64,000 nucleotides of DNA, from positions 1,342,607 through 1,406,606 of the forward strand of contig NZ_CH724125.1 in assembly GCF_000153345.1 (NCBI RefSeq), given 5' to 3'. How positions within the stretch are numbered: position 1 is the stretch's first letter; each line of letters begins with the position of its first letter. This DNA comes from Neptuniibacter caesariensis (GTDB lineage Bacteria > Pseudomonadota > Gammaproteobacteria > Pseudomonadales > Balneatricaceae). Shown here piece by piece: positions 1 to 8,744 of this stretch. The notes below the pieces were generated by a model, which worked only from the letters and a program-made list of their open reading frames with translations, was not told the origin of the DNA and made no database searches. The translations under genes were made by a program, and so were the position numbers.

Positions 1-587
1 ATTTGCAAACTAGATCCATTCCCTCCAAGGAAGAAGAAATGCCCCGCCTGAATCGGAGCTCCTACAGAATCAGTACCTACGACAATAGCCCCCTCCAGAA
101 CGTAACCGTATAGGCCTACTTTAGCCCGGGTTGTCTCATTACATGTTCTATCGCAATAGAACAATGAGTAGTGAGTTCCCCTGACCCCAATAGTCGCTAT
201 TGGAGTCTGAACTGAATAGTTTGTCGTATCGGCATCACTAATCGCCCCGGTAATGGTCCTTAGTCCACCTTTTAGCAGCTTATAAACAGACCGGCCCTTT
301 TCAGGCTTATCCCTATCAAACCGGTATTCGGCAACTTCGAAGAGGCTTTCCTCACGAAGAGACAGGCGCGAGCCATCAGTAAATCTGAGCTGAAGGACGC
401 TCTTAGCCCCGGTACTAATTGTATCGGTAGTGTAAACAGACGACTGTCTTTTAAGTTTTCGAACCTCTGCACCTTCCATTTGCGCAGTGTTTGTTCCCAC
501 ACTTAAAACAACAGAACCCGCTTTTTCTGCGGCGTTAGCAATAGTAAAGCAACCCACTGAAAATAATAAAAAAATCAATCTATACAT
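1..587 (-). CDS. FecR-domain secreted protein, C-terminus cut by window edge
   Basis: The reverse strand has an open frame from an ATG at 587 to the window start. It is preceded by a good ribosome binding site (GGAGGT). The first ~20 residues form a signal peptide ending in ANA-A. The mature part reads as a FecR-type beta domain: it has the segments LRFTDGSRLSLREES and VQTPIATIGVRGTHY, the hallmark of FecR proteins that are not tied to an ECF sigma factor. It is probably a periplasmic or surface protein. About 195 residues are visible and the C-terminus is missing, so any second domain is unknown. The family call is firm from the motif; the function is not known. Confidence 0.8.
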   Translation of the reverse strand, partial: MYRLIFLLFSVGCFTIANAAEKAGSVVLSVGTNTAQMEGAEVRKLKRQSSVYTTDTISTGAKSVLQLRFTDGSRLSLREESLFEVAEYRFDRDKPEKGRSVYKLLKGGLRTITGAISDADTTNYSVQTPIATIGVRGTHYSLFYCDRTCNETTRAKVGLYGYVLEGAIVVGTDSVGAPIQAGHFFFLGGNGSSLQ

Positions 588-658
588 CAGTCCACCTCCC
601 TGCTGTCTGAAGTTTAGACAATATCACAGAATATGAGTAAGCCTGCCTCAAAGCATTT

Positions 659-2680
659 TTATTCTATAAACGAATGCTGTTTCAGGGTCTGCAGCTCATC
701 TCGGTATTTAGCGGCTAACTCAAATTCCAGATTTTTAGCCGCTTCATACATTTTGTCTTCCAGCTTAGTCATCGCTTTAGACAGTTCTTTAGCCGACATC
801 TGAGCTGGATCAACCTGATAATCGCCCGCCTTCTCAGCCACTTTCTTAGCCGTTCTTGAAGCTTTACGGCCAGGAACAGTGCTCGCCCCCTCCATAATAT
901 CGGCAACTGACTTCTTGATACCTTTAGGCACAATGCCGTGCTCTTCGTTAAAGGCTATCTGTTTTTGGCGACGACGGTCCGTCTCGTCCATTGCGCGTTG
1001 CATTGAACCCGTTATCCGATCAGCATAAAGAATGGCTTTACCATTCACATTCCTTGCCGCTCGCCCAATTGTCTGGATCAGGGAAGTATCGGAGCGCAGG
1101 AACCCCTCTTTATCTGCATCCAGAATAGTCACCAGCGATACTTCAGGCATATCGATCCCCTCACGCAGCAGGTTAATTCCCACTAGCACATCGAATTCAC
1201 CTATACGCAGATCACGAATAATTTCGACTCGCTCAACGGTATCTATATCGGAGTGCAGATAGCGAACTCGCACACCGTGTTCATCGAGAAACTCCGTCAG
1301 GTCTTCTGCCATACGCTTGGTTAACACCGTGACAACCACACGCTCCTGCTTTGCAACGATTTTCTGAATCTCTGACAGCAAGTCATCAACCTGAGTGGAT
1401 GCAGGCCGCACTTCGACAATTGGATCGATCAATCCGGTCGGTCGAACCACCTGTTCAACCACTTGCTGCTGGTTGGCCGCTTCATACTTGCTAGGCGTTG
1501 CAGAAACAAAAATCATCTGTGGTGATTCACGCTCCCACTCTTCAAACTTCATCGGGCGGTTATCAAGCGCTGAAGGCAAACGGAAGCCAAACTCAACCAG
1601 CGTTTCTTTTCGAGATCGGTCGCCGCGATACATAGCTCCAATCTGAGGAACTGTCACATGGGATTCATCAATGACTAACAATGAATTATCTGGCAAATAA
1701 TCAAACAGTGTAGGGGGCGCCTGCCCCGAATCACGACCAGAAAGGTAGCGCGAGTAATTCTCGATGCCTGAGCAGTATCCAAGCTCCATGATCATCTCCA
1801 TATCATAGAGGGTTCGCTGTTCCAGGCGCTGAGCTTCAACCAGCTTATTGTTCTCGCGAAGCTGCTCAAGGCGACCACGTAACTCGTCCTTAATCTTATC
1901 CACAGCCGCCAACAAGGTTTCCCGGGGAGTCACATAGTGACTTTTAGGATAGATAGTCGCCCTTGGGACTCTGCGTAGAACTTCACCAGTCAGAGGGTCA
2001 AAGTAACTAATCTCCTCTATCTCTTCATCGAATAGCTCAAGACGCACGGCTTCTTTTTCTGATTCAGCCGGGAAGATATCAATCACATCCCCTCTGACCC
2101 GATAGGTACCACGATGCAGCTCAACATCGTTACGGGTATATTGCAGTTCGGCCAACCTTCTCAGCACCGCCCGCTGGTCGATAATGTCGCCACGATCTAC
2201 ATGCAACATCATCCCCAAATAGGACTTTGGGTCACCCAGACCATAGATAGCAGAGACAGTCGCGACAATAATTGCATCTTCGCGTTCGAGCAGCGCTTTT
2301 GTGGCGGAGAGCCGCATCTGCTCGATATGGTCATTAATAGAGGCATCTTTTTCGATAAAAGTATCTGAAGATGGCACATAGGCTTCTGGTTGGTAGTAGT
2401 CGTAGTATGAAACGAAGTATTCAACCGCATTATCGGGGAAAAACTCTTTAAACTCCCCATATAGCTGAGCGGCCAGCGTTTTATTATGCGCCATAATAAT
2501 GGTTGGGCGCTGCGCCTGGGCTATCACATTGGCCACTGTAAAGGTCTTACCTGAACCCGTTACCCCTAACAGGGTCTGAGCAGCCAAGCCTGATTCAATA
2601 CCCTCGACCAGTTCAGCTATCGCATTGGGCTGATCACCTGCCGGGGTAAATTTCGAGTGGACCTTAAAACGCTCTTTCAT
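659..2680 (-). CDS. uvrB: UvrABC excinuclease subunit B
   Basis: This is the DNA-damage verification helicase of nucleotide excision repair, acting with UvrA and UvrC in the cytoplasm. From ATG 2680 the product has 673 residues, the length of the E. coli protein, and it aligns from the first residues ([11 protein letters not shown]...GDQP). The Walker A motif GVTGSGKT lies at 39-46, the beta-hairpin segment [12 protein letters not shown] near 93, the DESH box near 338, helicase motif [11 protein letters not shown] near 540, and a C-terminal UVR domain ([15 protein letters not shown]) binds UvrC. An ATG two codons earlier (2686) and a TTG at 2701 are alternative starts. Family alignment favours 2680. 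Confidence 0.97.
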   Translation of the reverse strand: MKERFKVHSKFTPAGDQPNAIAELVEGIESGLAAQTLLGVTGSGKTFTVANVIAQAQRPTIIMAHNKTLAAQLYGEFKEFFPDNAVEYFVSYYDYYQPEAYVPSSDTFIEKDASINDHIEQMRLSATKALLEREDAIIVATVSAIYGLGDPKSYLGMMLHVDRGDIIDQRAVLRRLAELQYTRNDVELHRGTYRVRGDVIDIFPAESEKEAVRLELFDEEIEEISYFDPLTGEVLRRVPRATIYPKSHYVTPRETLLAAVDKIKDELRGRLEQLRENNKLVEAQRLEQRTLYDMEMIMELGYCSGIENYSRYLSGRDSGQAPPTLFDYLPDNSLLVIDESHVTVPQIGAMYRGDRSRKETLVEFGFRLPSALDNRPMKFEEWERESPQMIFVSATPSKYEAANQQQVVEQVVRPTGLIDPIVEVRPASTQVDDLLSEIQKIVAKQERVVVTVLTKRMAEDLTEFLDEHGVRVRYLHSDIDTVERVEIIRDLRIGEFDVLVGINLLREGIDMPEVSLVTILDADKEGFLRSDTSLIQTIGRAARNVNGKAILYADRITGSMQRAMDETDRRRQKQIAFNEEHGIVPKGIKKSVADIMEGASTVPGRKASRTAKKVAEKAGDYQVDPAQMSAKELSKAMTKLEDKMYEAAKNLEFELAAKYRDELQTLKQHSFIE

Positions 2681-2703
2681 ACTCATTCCAACCAAAAACA
2701 AGA

Positions 2704-2720
2704 CCCAGTATTATACCGGG
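2704..2720 (-). promoter_or_regulatory. Probable uvrB promoter -10 inside a small palindrome
   Basis: On the reverse strand a perfect TATAAT (2710-2715) lies about 25 bases upstream of the uvrB start codon. It sits inside a 17-bp interrupted palindrome of form CCC-N-GTAT-N-ATAC-N-GGG. No strong -35 is seen (GCGAAA at a 17-base spacing). A repressor site overlapping the -10 is possible, but it does not match the E. coli LexA consensus, whose arms begin CTG. Confidence 0.4.
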
Positions 2721-2846
2721 CAATGACTTAATTTTCGCGACCAATACACTTTCGCTACTTTAAAGGCTCACCCCCTTTAAGAAACAGGGAACCCTGAGTG
2801 GAAATTAGCGTCCCATAGATGGATTCATTTGCCTGGAGAACTTTTA

Positions 2847-3356
2847 ATGCTTGATAAACTGACCTGTATAAGCCGCTCAACCTGGTATTGGCTGGGGCTT
2901 ATAGCAACAGGTATCGGTATGGAAGCCGTTGCGCTCTATTACCAGTATGCACTGGATTACTATCCATGTGTTCTGTGCATCCACGTGCGCATCTGGGTAT
3001 TAGCACTGATTTTAATTGGTTTGCTTGGCCTGATCACTCGTAAACAGCAAGGGCTAAGTAAATTGAGCCATCTGCTGACACTCGGCGCAGGCATCGGCCT
3101 TGCAGAACGCTCCTGGCAGACACTGGCCGTTGAACGGGGCTGGATCATCGATGAATGCTCCATGGATAGCGGACTTCCTGACTGGTTCGCGTTGGATAAA
3201 TGGTTTCCTTCCGTATTTCAGCCCTGGGAACCTTGTGGTTATACGCCCGAACTGCTTTTTGGCGTTACTATGGCCGAAGGCTTGATGGCTTTCTCTGCTC
3301 TGTTGGTTATCAGCTCTGCGCTGTTCTTTGCGCTTCAGTTCCGCCGCCATCAATAA
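2847..3356 (+). CDS. dsbB: Disulfide bond formation protein B (DsbB family)
   Basis: This inner-membrane quinone reductase reoxidises DsbA. From the ATG at 2847 (GGAGA seven bases upstream) it has 169 residues and about four membrane segments. The first redox pair is C41-V-L-C44, and the second periplasmic pair is C104 and C130, the same numbering as E. coli DsbB. R48, after the CxxC, matches the conserved quinone-site arginine. An in-frame TTG at 2829 is less likely as a start. It is divergent from uvrB. The next gene is not a DsbA, so the partner must lie elsewhere. Confidence 0.93.
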   Translation: MLDKLTCISRSTWYWLGLIATGIGMEAVALYYQYALDYYPCVLCIHVRIWVLALILIGLLGLITRKQQGLSKLSHLLTLGAGIGLAERSWQTLAVERGWIIDECSMDSGLPDWFALDKWFPSVFQPWEPCGYTPELLFGVTMAEGLMAFSALLVISSALFFALQFRRHQ

Positions 3357-3366
3357 ACGCCAACCG

Positions 3367-3399
3367 ATTATCAGCCATCAGAATCTGATGGCTGATAAT
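3367..3399. repeat. Perfect 15-bp stem hairpin downstream of dsbB
   Basis: Arms 3367-3381 and 3385-3399 are perfect reverse complements (15 bp) around a 3-base AAT loop, ten bases after the dsbB stop codon. No T-run follows on either strand, so it is not a classical intrinsic terminator. It may protect the mRNA 3' end or act as a protein-binding palindrome. Confidence 0.75.
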
Positions 3400-3484
3400 G
3401 TCAGTAAAACTCACAAAAATTGTTACTGACAATTAAAGACTATCCCCAGACCATTATCGTTCTTCAACCTAAGAGATCAGATCG

Positions 3485-3985
3485 ATGAAGGTTTCCGCTA
3501 AAACCATGAAACGCCTGCTTAACATCTATCCGCCTTATCTGGGGGCTGGTATCAGAATAGGCTATATCCGGGAAGACTGGAGCGAATTAGAAGTTTCAAT
3601 GAAAGCCCGCTGGTATAACAAAAATGCTGTGGGGACCCACTTTGGCGGCAGTATCTATTCGATGACCGATCCGCACATTATGCTTTTACTCATGCAGCGG
3701 CTCGGAAAAGGTTATTGGGTTTGGGATAAATCTGCAGAAATCGACTTTATAAAAGCGACAACAAAGCGTATCTCATCGATCATTTCAATCAGCCAGTCAC
3801 AAATTGATGAGATCCGGATTAAAACCGCATCGGGCCAAAAATACCTGCCTGAATTCGACATTGAAATACATGATGAAGAGATGAATTTGATCGCCAGAGT
3901 CAAAAAAACGCTCTACATAAAAAAACGTCCGGCAACAGACTGCCCCCTTTTGTTAGTAAATACTAGCCATTATGTCACTGACTAA
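3485..3985 (+). CDS. DUF4442 hotdog-fold protein
   Basis: The 166-residue product has the DUF4442 (hotdog thioesterase-like) pattern: YPPYLGAGIRI near the N-terminus and GTHFGGSIYSMTDP around residue 55, where hotdog acyl-CoA thioesterases carry their active-site region. A thioesterase or acyl-carrier-binding role is likely for the fold, but the substrate is unknown. There is no signal peptide or membrane helix, so it is cytosolic. It starts at ATG 3485 behind AAGAGA. It stands between dsbB and a chemotaxis receptor on the same strand, with gaps of about 90-130 bases, so co-transcription is uncertain. Confidence 0.75.
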   Translation: MKVSAKTMKRLLNIYPPYLGAGIRIGYIREDWSELEVSMKARWYNKNAVGTHFGGSIYSMTDPHIMLLLMQRLGKGYWVWDKSAEIDFIKATTKRISSIISISQSQIDEIRIKTASGQKYLPEFDIEIHDEEMNLIARVKKTLYIKKRPATDCPLLLVNTSHYVTD

Positions 3986-4076
3986 AATTTGATCTCCAGC
4001 AACAATCTCTGGGTGGTCAGACGCAAGTAGCCCAGCAGCCACAAATAAAAATAACAAGATATCTGCGGAGCTTATC

Positions 4077-6056
4077 GTGAATTATGCTTTATTGCCGGTT
4101 ATCCGTTTAATGGACCGGATCCCCTACCTTTATAAATTTATTCTTGTCAGTACCATCTTTATCATTCCCTTGATTGTGCTCGCAACGTTGCAGGTGCAAG
4201 CGCTCCAAACACAGATTGATGATACCGAGCAGCGTATTGCCACAACCACTTCGTTAAAAAACGATTTTCAGCTTCAGCAGGATCTAATCCGCTACCGCGA
4301 TCTGCGTTTCTTGCTCGGTTTTCAGCCTCAGGAAAACCATCAGGGCTTAAACTACTTAAGGGAGAGACTTCCCCAATCATTAGCCGCAATACCACAACTC
4401 TTAGAAGCATGGCAAAAACTCGATCAGAGCCGCTTTTCCACACTCTATCTTGATATCGCAAATCGTTTTGCGCATTTCAGCCAAACCACGGATCAACTGC
4501 TTGAAATCAGTCGCAGCGATGGCTTTGATAGTGGCTTAACCCGAGACAGTGACAGCCGAATATTCCTGGTTCTGGACAGTGTTTTAGAACAGATTCCTGC
4601 AGCTATAACGACACTCAGTGAAACACGCAGTTATGTTGGTCATGGATTGATGACCGGCTATTCGGGATCCGCTGCTCTGGATCACTTAAATCGTCTCTAC
4701 GACCGCATTCAGAACAGCGCCGAAGCACTAGCAAAGTCCGCCGATCTACTCGCGGCTCAACCAGGAATCAATACTGAATTATTAGAACAAGCCAAATCTG
4801 CTGCAGCTTCACTAAGCGCTTTTGCAGATAAGCTCGATGAAGAGATCATCATTGGCGATAAAATGGACCAGCATTGGGAGACTTTCTTTAAAGCCGGTAC
4901 TCAAGAGATTAACCACTTACTTACGCTCGCCAACAGTTCATTAACTTATACAGAATCACTGTTATCAGAACGCCATAACGAACAGGAGCAAACCCTGTTC
5001 ACACTGCTAGCGGCGCTATCAATCATTATTCTTTTATCTTCCTACTTTTATCTGGGTTTTAATATTTCCATTCAACAGAACATGGCGAAAGTTCTGTCTG
5101 CAGCAGAGAGGATGGCGCAGGGAGATCTCACTTCAGAAGTTTATCTCAGGGCGAAAGATGAGATGGCTCAGCTTAGCTCACAATTTAATGAGATGAGTAA
5201 ACAGATTCACGCCGTGATAGGCCAGGTAAAACACACGGCTGTCAGCGTGGCAGAACATTCCAACAATCTGGATAAAACCGCCCAGAATTCCAGTATTGCG
5301 GCAGAACAACAGAAATCCCAGACTCAGGAAATGGAGCTTGTAGTGAATGACATGGCTTCTCTGGCCGATAGAATCAGCCAGGAAGTTGCCCTCGCTTCTG
5401 AAGAAGCCGGACAGGCTAATACCCTTGCCGCAAACAGCCGCCAGCAGGTAGAAAGGTCTCTTAAGCAGATCAACGCACTGACCCAGGATATTAAACAGTC
5501 CAGTACTGCGATAGACCACCTGGCTGAGCAGAGCAACCGGGTTGTTAAGGTATTAGATGTCATTAAAGGTATAGCCGAACAAACCAATCTGTTAGCGCTT
5601 AATGCAGCTATCGAAGCCGCCAGGGCCGGCGATATGGGCAGAGGGTTTGCCGTTGTCGCGGATGAAGTCAGAAGCCTTGCCCAAAGAACGCATAGCTCTA
5701 CCGAAGAGATAGAGCAGATGATCACGGAGTTTCGAAGCGGTATGGAAAGTGCGGTGGTCTACATGAACCGCAGCAGTAGTAGCGCCGAAGACACAGTAAA
5801 AGCTTCTTCAGCCATTGAAAGCGCTCTGTCAGATATTACCGCCTCGGTATCGACCATCTCAGAGATGAATGCACGTATCTCCGATTATTCAGCGGAACAG
5901 AGTGACAACGCGCTGAGTATCAGAAACAGTATCAAAGAGGTAAGCCAGGCAAGCGAACTGACCGCTTCAGGTTCTGGAGAAACAGCTCAAGCGTGCGGCG
6001 AGATGTCTATACTGTCTAACGAGCTGAATAACCTGATCGCTAAATTTAAGGTTTAG
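4077..6056 (+). CDS. Methyl-accepting chemotaxis protein
   Basis: This is a transmembrane chemoreceptor of 659 residues. It starts at GTG 4077 with CGGAG seven bases upstream. Membrane helix 1 is at about 19-40, then comes a helical periplasmic sensor of about 260 residues, membrane helix 2 at about 306-328 and a HAMP domain. The cytoplasmic coiled coil carries the signalling tip [20 protein letters not shown] and [15 protein letters not shown] around residues 500-540. The C-terminus (NLIAKFKV) has no CheR/CheB-tethering pentapeptide. The ligand cannot be inferred. It appears to be a single-gene unit. Confidence 0.95.
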   Translation: MNYALLPVIRLMDRIPYLYKFILVSTIFIIPLIVLATLQVQALQTQIDDTEQRIATTTSLKNDFQLQQDLIRYRDLRFLLGFQPQENHQGLNYLRERLPQSLAAIPQLLEAWQKLDQSRFSTLYLDIANRFAHFSQTTDQLLEISRSDGFDSGLTRDSDSRIFLVLDSVLEQIPAAITTLSETRSYVGHGLMTGYSGSAALDHLNRLYDRIQNSAEALAKSADLLAAQPGINTELLEQAKSAAASLSAFADKLDEEIIIGDKMDQHWETFFKAGTQEINHLLTLANSSLTYTESLLSERHNEQEQTLFTLLAALSIIILLSSYFYLGFNISIQQNMAKVLSAAERMAQGDLTSEVYLRAKDEMAQLSSQFNEMSKQIHAVIGQVKHTAVSVAEHSNNLDKTAQNSSIAAEQQKSQTQEMELVVNDMASLADRISQEVALASEEAGQANTLAANSRQQVERSLKQINALTQDIKQSSTAIDHLAEQSNRVVKVLDVIKGIAEQTNLLALNAAIEAARAGDMGRGFAVVADEVRSLAQRTHSSTEEIEQMITEFRSGMESAVVYMNRSSSSAEDTVKASSAIESALSDITASVSTISEMNARISDYSAEQSDNALSIRNSIKEVSQASELTASGSGETAQACGEMSILSNELNNLIAKFKV

Positions 6057-6084
6057 TCACAAGGTTTCGTTGTAGATCAGGCAT

Positions 6085-6109
6085 AAAAAAGCCCGCTCAA
6101 TGAGCGGGC
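6085..6109 (-). terminator. Intrinsic terminator of the small gene 6144-6338
   Basis: A 9-bp GC-rich stem (GCCCGCTCA at 6091-6099, TGAGCGGGC at 6101-6109) is followed on the reverse strand by six T residues. The T-run is on the reverse side only, so it ends transcription of the small reverse-strand gene rather than the chemoreceptor gene. Confidence 0.85.
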
Positions 6110-6143
6110 AAAAAAACAGGATGTTACTAAATAGAGGTGTCAC

Positions 6144-6338
6144 TTAACAGCTGTAAGCAGGAGCGCTCTGACGGTCTGAACGGGAAAGGCTCAGCATTTT
6201 CTTGACAGCTTTCGCTACTTTGCTCATTGCCGCCGCAAATACTTCGCCACGCTGCTGCTTAGCCTGGTCAATGTAGTATGCAGTATCAATTGCACCGTAT
6301 GCGTCAAGACGTACTGAAATTTCCTGTTCTTTGCTCAT
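6144..6338 (-). CDS. Small conserved hypothetical protein
   Basis: The 64-residue product starts at ATG 6338 (a GTG two codons upstream is an alternative). It is a soluble, helical, basic protein with the segment AIDTAYYIDQAKQQRGEVFAAAMSKVAKAVKKM and a Cys-terminated tail. The pattern resembles the short RSP_7527-type family of proteobacterial proteins of unknown function, but this is a weak recollection. A dedicated strong terminator 35 bases downstream supports it as a real transcription unit. It is divergent from the LysR gene. No function is proposed. Confidence 0.6.
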   Translation of the reverse strand: MSKEQEISVRLDAYGAIDTAYYIDQAKQQRGEVFAAAMSKVAKAVKKMLSLSRSDRQSAPAYSC

Positions 6339-6528
6339 GTTCACACCAAATTAAATCAACAAAATCTAAAACAAAAATGAAGCCCCGCTACTCGAACAAT
6401 CTGATCTTTATTTGATTTCAAAAGACTAGGACATCTAACCTATTGTTTTTACTTTCAAATTGATCGCTTGTTGATTAACGATATGGCGTATACTAAAGTC
6501 TAATCACACTTTGCACAAACGACTGTTT

Positions 6529-6550
6529 TTCACCCTATTGGTGAATTTTT
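6529..6550 (+). terminator. Weak hairpin plus T-run before the LysR gene
   Basis: TTCACC (6529-6534) pairs with GGTGAA (6540-6545) and is followed by five T residues, 20 bases before the proposed LysR start. The stem is only 6 bp. It could attenuate or be chance. Confidence 0.25.
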
Positions 6551-6571
6551 CTCAACAATGAGGTTTTAGTC

Positions 6572-7495
6572 ATCAGACGCTTACCCCCACTCAACTCATT
6601 ACGCAGTTTTGAGTCCGCTGCCAGGCACGGCAGCTTCAATAAAGCCGCTGAGGAGCTATTTGTTACGCCTTCAGCAGTAAGTCATCAGATAAAAGGTCTT
6701 GAGGAATTTTTAGGGCTAGCCCTCTTCGAACGAATCAAGCGTCGAGTTGAGCTGACTTCAGCGGGTGAACGCTATCTTGTTTCCGTGCAAACCGCGCTGG
6801 ATGAAATCGACGATGCAACACGCAAGCTCATGACCACCCCTAATACAGGCGTGGTCAATCTTAGCGTTGCACCGGCATTCCTTACACGCTGGCTGGTTCC
6901 ACGCATTAACCACTTTCAAAACCGCAATCCCGATGTAGAGCTTCGCCTCACGGCTTCCATGAGTCAGATCGATTTTCGTTACAGCGATATGGATATGGCA
7001 GTGTTCTACGGAGATGGAAACTGGCCCGATCTGCATAGCCATCATCTTCGCAACGTTCACTCTGTGCCGGTATGCAGCCCAAAGCTACTTGAAGGAAAGC
7101 CGGAAATACAATGTGCAGAAGATCTGTTGCAATACACACTTATTCATATTTCTAAGCGAGATAAAGAGTGGCAGTCTCTACTCAAGCAATCTGGCGTCCC
7201 ACGTATTGATAAAGCCCGCAACATGACATTTTCCAGCACATCCCTTGCATTAGGAGCTGCTATGGAAGGGCTTGGCATTGCTCTAGCCGACCGTGGACTT
7301 GCTGAGCGAGAGCTTGAATACGGCCAGTTAGTTTGTCCTCTGGATATTTCTCTTGATACTCAAAAAGCCTTTTATCTGGTGTATCAGAAGGGCCGTCCGT
7401 TGACTGAGAGCATGCAAGCCTTTAGAGACTGGATTCTTGAGGAGATGCAAGCGGAGCAAAGAAATCTGGAGCAGAATAACGATACCTCGCTTTAA
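6572..7495 (+). CDS. LysR-family (GcvA-like) transcriptional regulator, non-canonical start
   Basis: The open frame runs from a TGA at 6542 to the stop at 7495. It encodes a full LysR protein: helix-turn-helix (RRLPPLNSLRSFESAARHGS, then AAEELFVTPSAVSHQIKGLE) and a periplasmic-binding-like effector domain. The HTH begins exactly as in GcvA-type proteins. No ATG, GTG or TTG precedes it in frame; the best candidate is ATC at 6572, eight bases after GAGG. That gives 307 residues, the family length. Starting at GTG 6785 would delete the whole DNA-binding domain. Alternatively the ATG at 6558 would be in frame if a T4 run (6564-6567) had one more T. It lies 167 bases upstream of an RND pump on the same strand. 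Confidence 0.85.
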   Translation: MRRLPPLNSLRSFESAARHGSFNKAAEELFVTPSAVSHQIKGLEEFLGLALFERIKRRVELTSAGERYLVSVQTALDEIDDATRKLMTTPNTGVVNLSVAPAFLTRWLVPRINHFQNRNPDVELRLTASMSQIDFRYSDMDMAVFYGDGNWPDLHSHHLRNVHSVPVCSPKLLEGKPEIQCAEDLLQYTLIHISKRDKEWQSLLKQSGVPRIDKARNMTFSSTSLALGAAMEGLGIALADRGLAERELEYGQLVCPLDISLDTQKAFYLVYQKGRPLTESMQAFRDWILEEMQAEQRNLEQNNDTSL

Positions 7496-7535
7496 CGCTG
7501 TTTTAACCCGTTATTAACCCCGTGTTTACTATAAT

Positions 7536-7564
7536 TTCCCTCTCACTATCCCTTTGAGAGGGAA
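7536..7564 (+). terminator. Hairpin downstream of LysR gene
   Basis: A 10-bp perfect stem (TTCCCTCTCA at 7536-7545, TGAGAGGGAA at 7555-7564) with a 9-base loop lies 40 bases after the LysR stop. Only two T residues follow, so it is a weak intrinsic terminator, an mRNA-stability hairpin, or a site in the pump promoter region. Confidence 0.4.
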
Positions 7565-7662
7565 TTGAAAACAGATTGTTGCAAATCTTTACATAATATT
7601 GCGTTGTTAAGTACACCGATCAGTTTACAATAGCCCAGTGAAATTTATGACAGGGTCTCCAG

Positions 7663-8742
7663 ATGAAATTAATGAAAAACACTTACCTAGCTGCCATTGC
7701 AGTTTTATTGCCTTTTGCCAGCCTGGTTCAGGCACAAGGATTACCGGCGGAAGTCATCACGGTAAAAACCCAGACCCTGGATAAGAAGATCTCGGCTGTA
7801 GGCAACCTCCGCGCCAACGAATCGATCATGCTCAGACCGGAACAGAGTGGTCGCGTCGAGGAGATTCTATTTAAAGAAGGTGCAATGGTTGAACAGGGCA
7901 CTCCCCTCTTCAAACTAGACAGCTCAATTTATATAGCCGAACTTAAAGAAGCTCAGGCACGTGTCCAACTGAGCCGTACCGATTATGATCGTGCGCGCAG
8001 CTTGTTAAGCAAACGCGTTGGTTCGGTTCAGGAGCGAGACAGCACGCTGGCGCAGCTGCGGGTTAACCAGGCTCAGGAAGCTCTGGCACAGGCACGTTTA
8101 GACAAGATGACCATCAAAGCACCCTTTACAGGTTTTACAGGTCTTCGTTTGGTAAGTGCCGGTGACTATGTGAATCAGGGTCAAGATCTGATTGAACTGA
8201 CCGACCTGAGCACAATGAAGCTGGACTTCCGCGTACCTGAGATCTACCTGGCAGAACTTCAACCTGGGCGTCAACTGTCAATCAAAGTGGATGCACTACC
8301 GGGTGAAGCGATCCAAGGTAAGGTCTATGCCGTTTCACCGAGCGCAAACAGCAATGCACATAATATTGAAGTACGTGCAGTTATCCCGAACAGTAATGGA
8401 AAATTACGCCCGGGCCTCTTTGCGCAAGTTGACCTACTGGTTGATCAACAAACGACCGTTGTTATTCCCGAACAAGCGATTATTCCCAAAGACGGTATGT
8501 TCTTTGTAATGAAAGTTGAAGAAGGCAAGGTCGCTATGTCACCTGTGACTATGGGCCAGAGACGCCCAGGCGTTGTACAGATCATTGAAGGCCTTAATGA
8601 AGGTGAAGTACTGATTACCGCAGGACAGATCAAACTGTTCCCGGGCATGCCTGTAACACCGATCTTTGTCGACGGAACTTCCGCAACTAAAGCAGTACCG
8701 GAAGCGCCCGCAGAAAACACCGAAGCTAAACAGGGCGAATAA
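7663..8742 (+). CDS. RND efflux periplasmic adaptor subunit (pump 1)
   Basis: This is a membrane-fusion protein of 359 residues that links the inner-membrane pump to the outer-membrane channel. The signal peptide runs to about residue 24 (LVQAQG). Next come a split lipoyl/barrel-sandwich domain (ANESIMLRPEQSGRVEEI and IKAPFTGFTGLRLVSAGDYV), a helical hairpin rich in Gln, Ala and Leu (about 90-135), a beta-barrel and a membrane-proximal domain. It lies two bases upstream of the permease gene at 8745. The product resembles MexC/MdtA-type HAE1 adaptors. The drug spectrum cannot be read from sequence, and no TetR repressor gene lies next to it. Confidence 0.93.
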   Translation: MKLMKNTYLAAIAVLLPFASLVQAQGLPAEVITVKTQTLDKKISAVGNLRANESIMLRPEQSGRVEEILFKEGAMVEQGTPLFKLDSSIYIAELKEAQARVQLSRTDYDRARSLLSKRVGSVQERDSTLAQLRVNQAQEALAQARLDKMTIKAPFTGFTGLRLVSAGDYVNQGQDLIELTDLSTMKLDFRVPEIYLAELQPGRQLSIKVDALPGEAIQGKVYAVSPSANSNAHNIEVRAVIPNSNGKLRPGLFAQVDLLVDQQTTVVIPEQAIIPKDGMFFVMKVEEGKVAMSPVTMGQRRPGVVQIIEGLNEGEVLITAGQIKLFPGMPVTPIFVDGTSATKAVPEAPAENTEAKQGE

Positions 8743-8744
8743 TA

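Noticed and set aside
2687-2800. LexA box upstream of uvrB
   Set aside because: No CTG-N10-CAG site with the right inner bases was found in the gap.
7604-7630. TetR/AcrR-type operator upstream of pump 1
   Set aside because: Only the outer TTGT and ACAA and a few inner bases are symmetric, and no TetR-family gene is adjacent.
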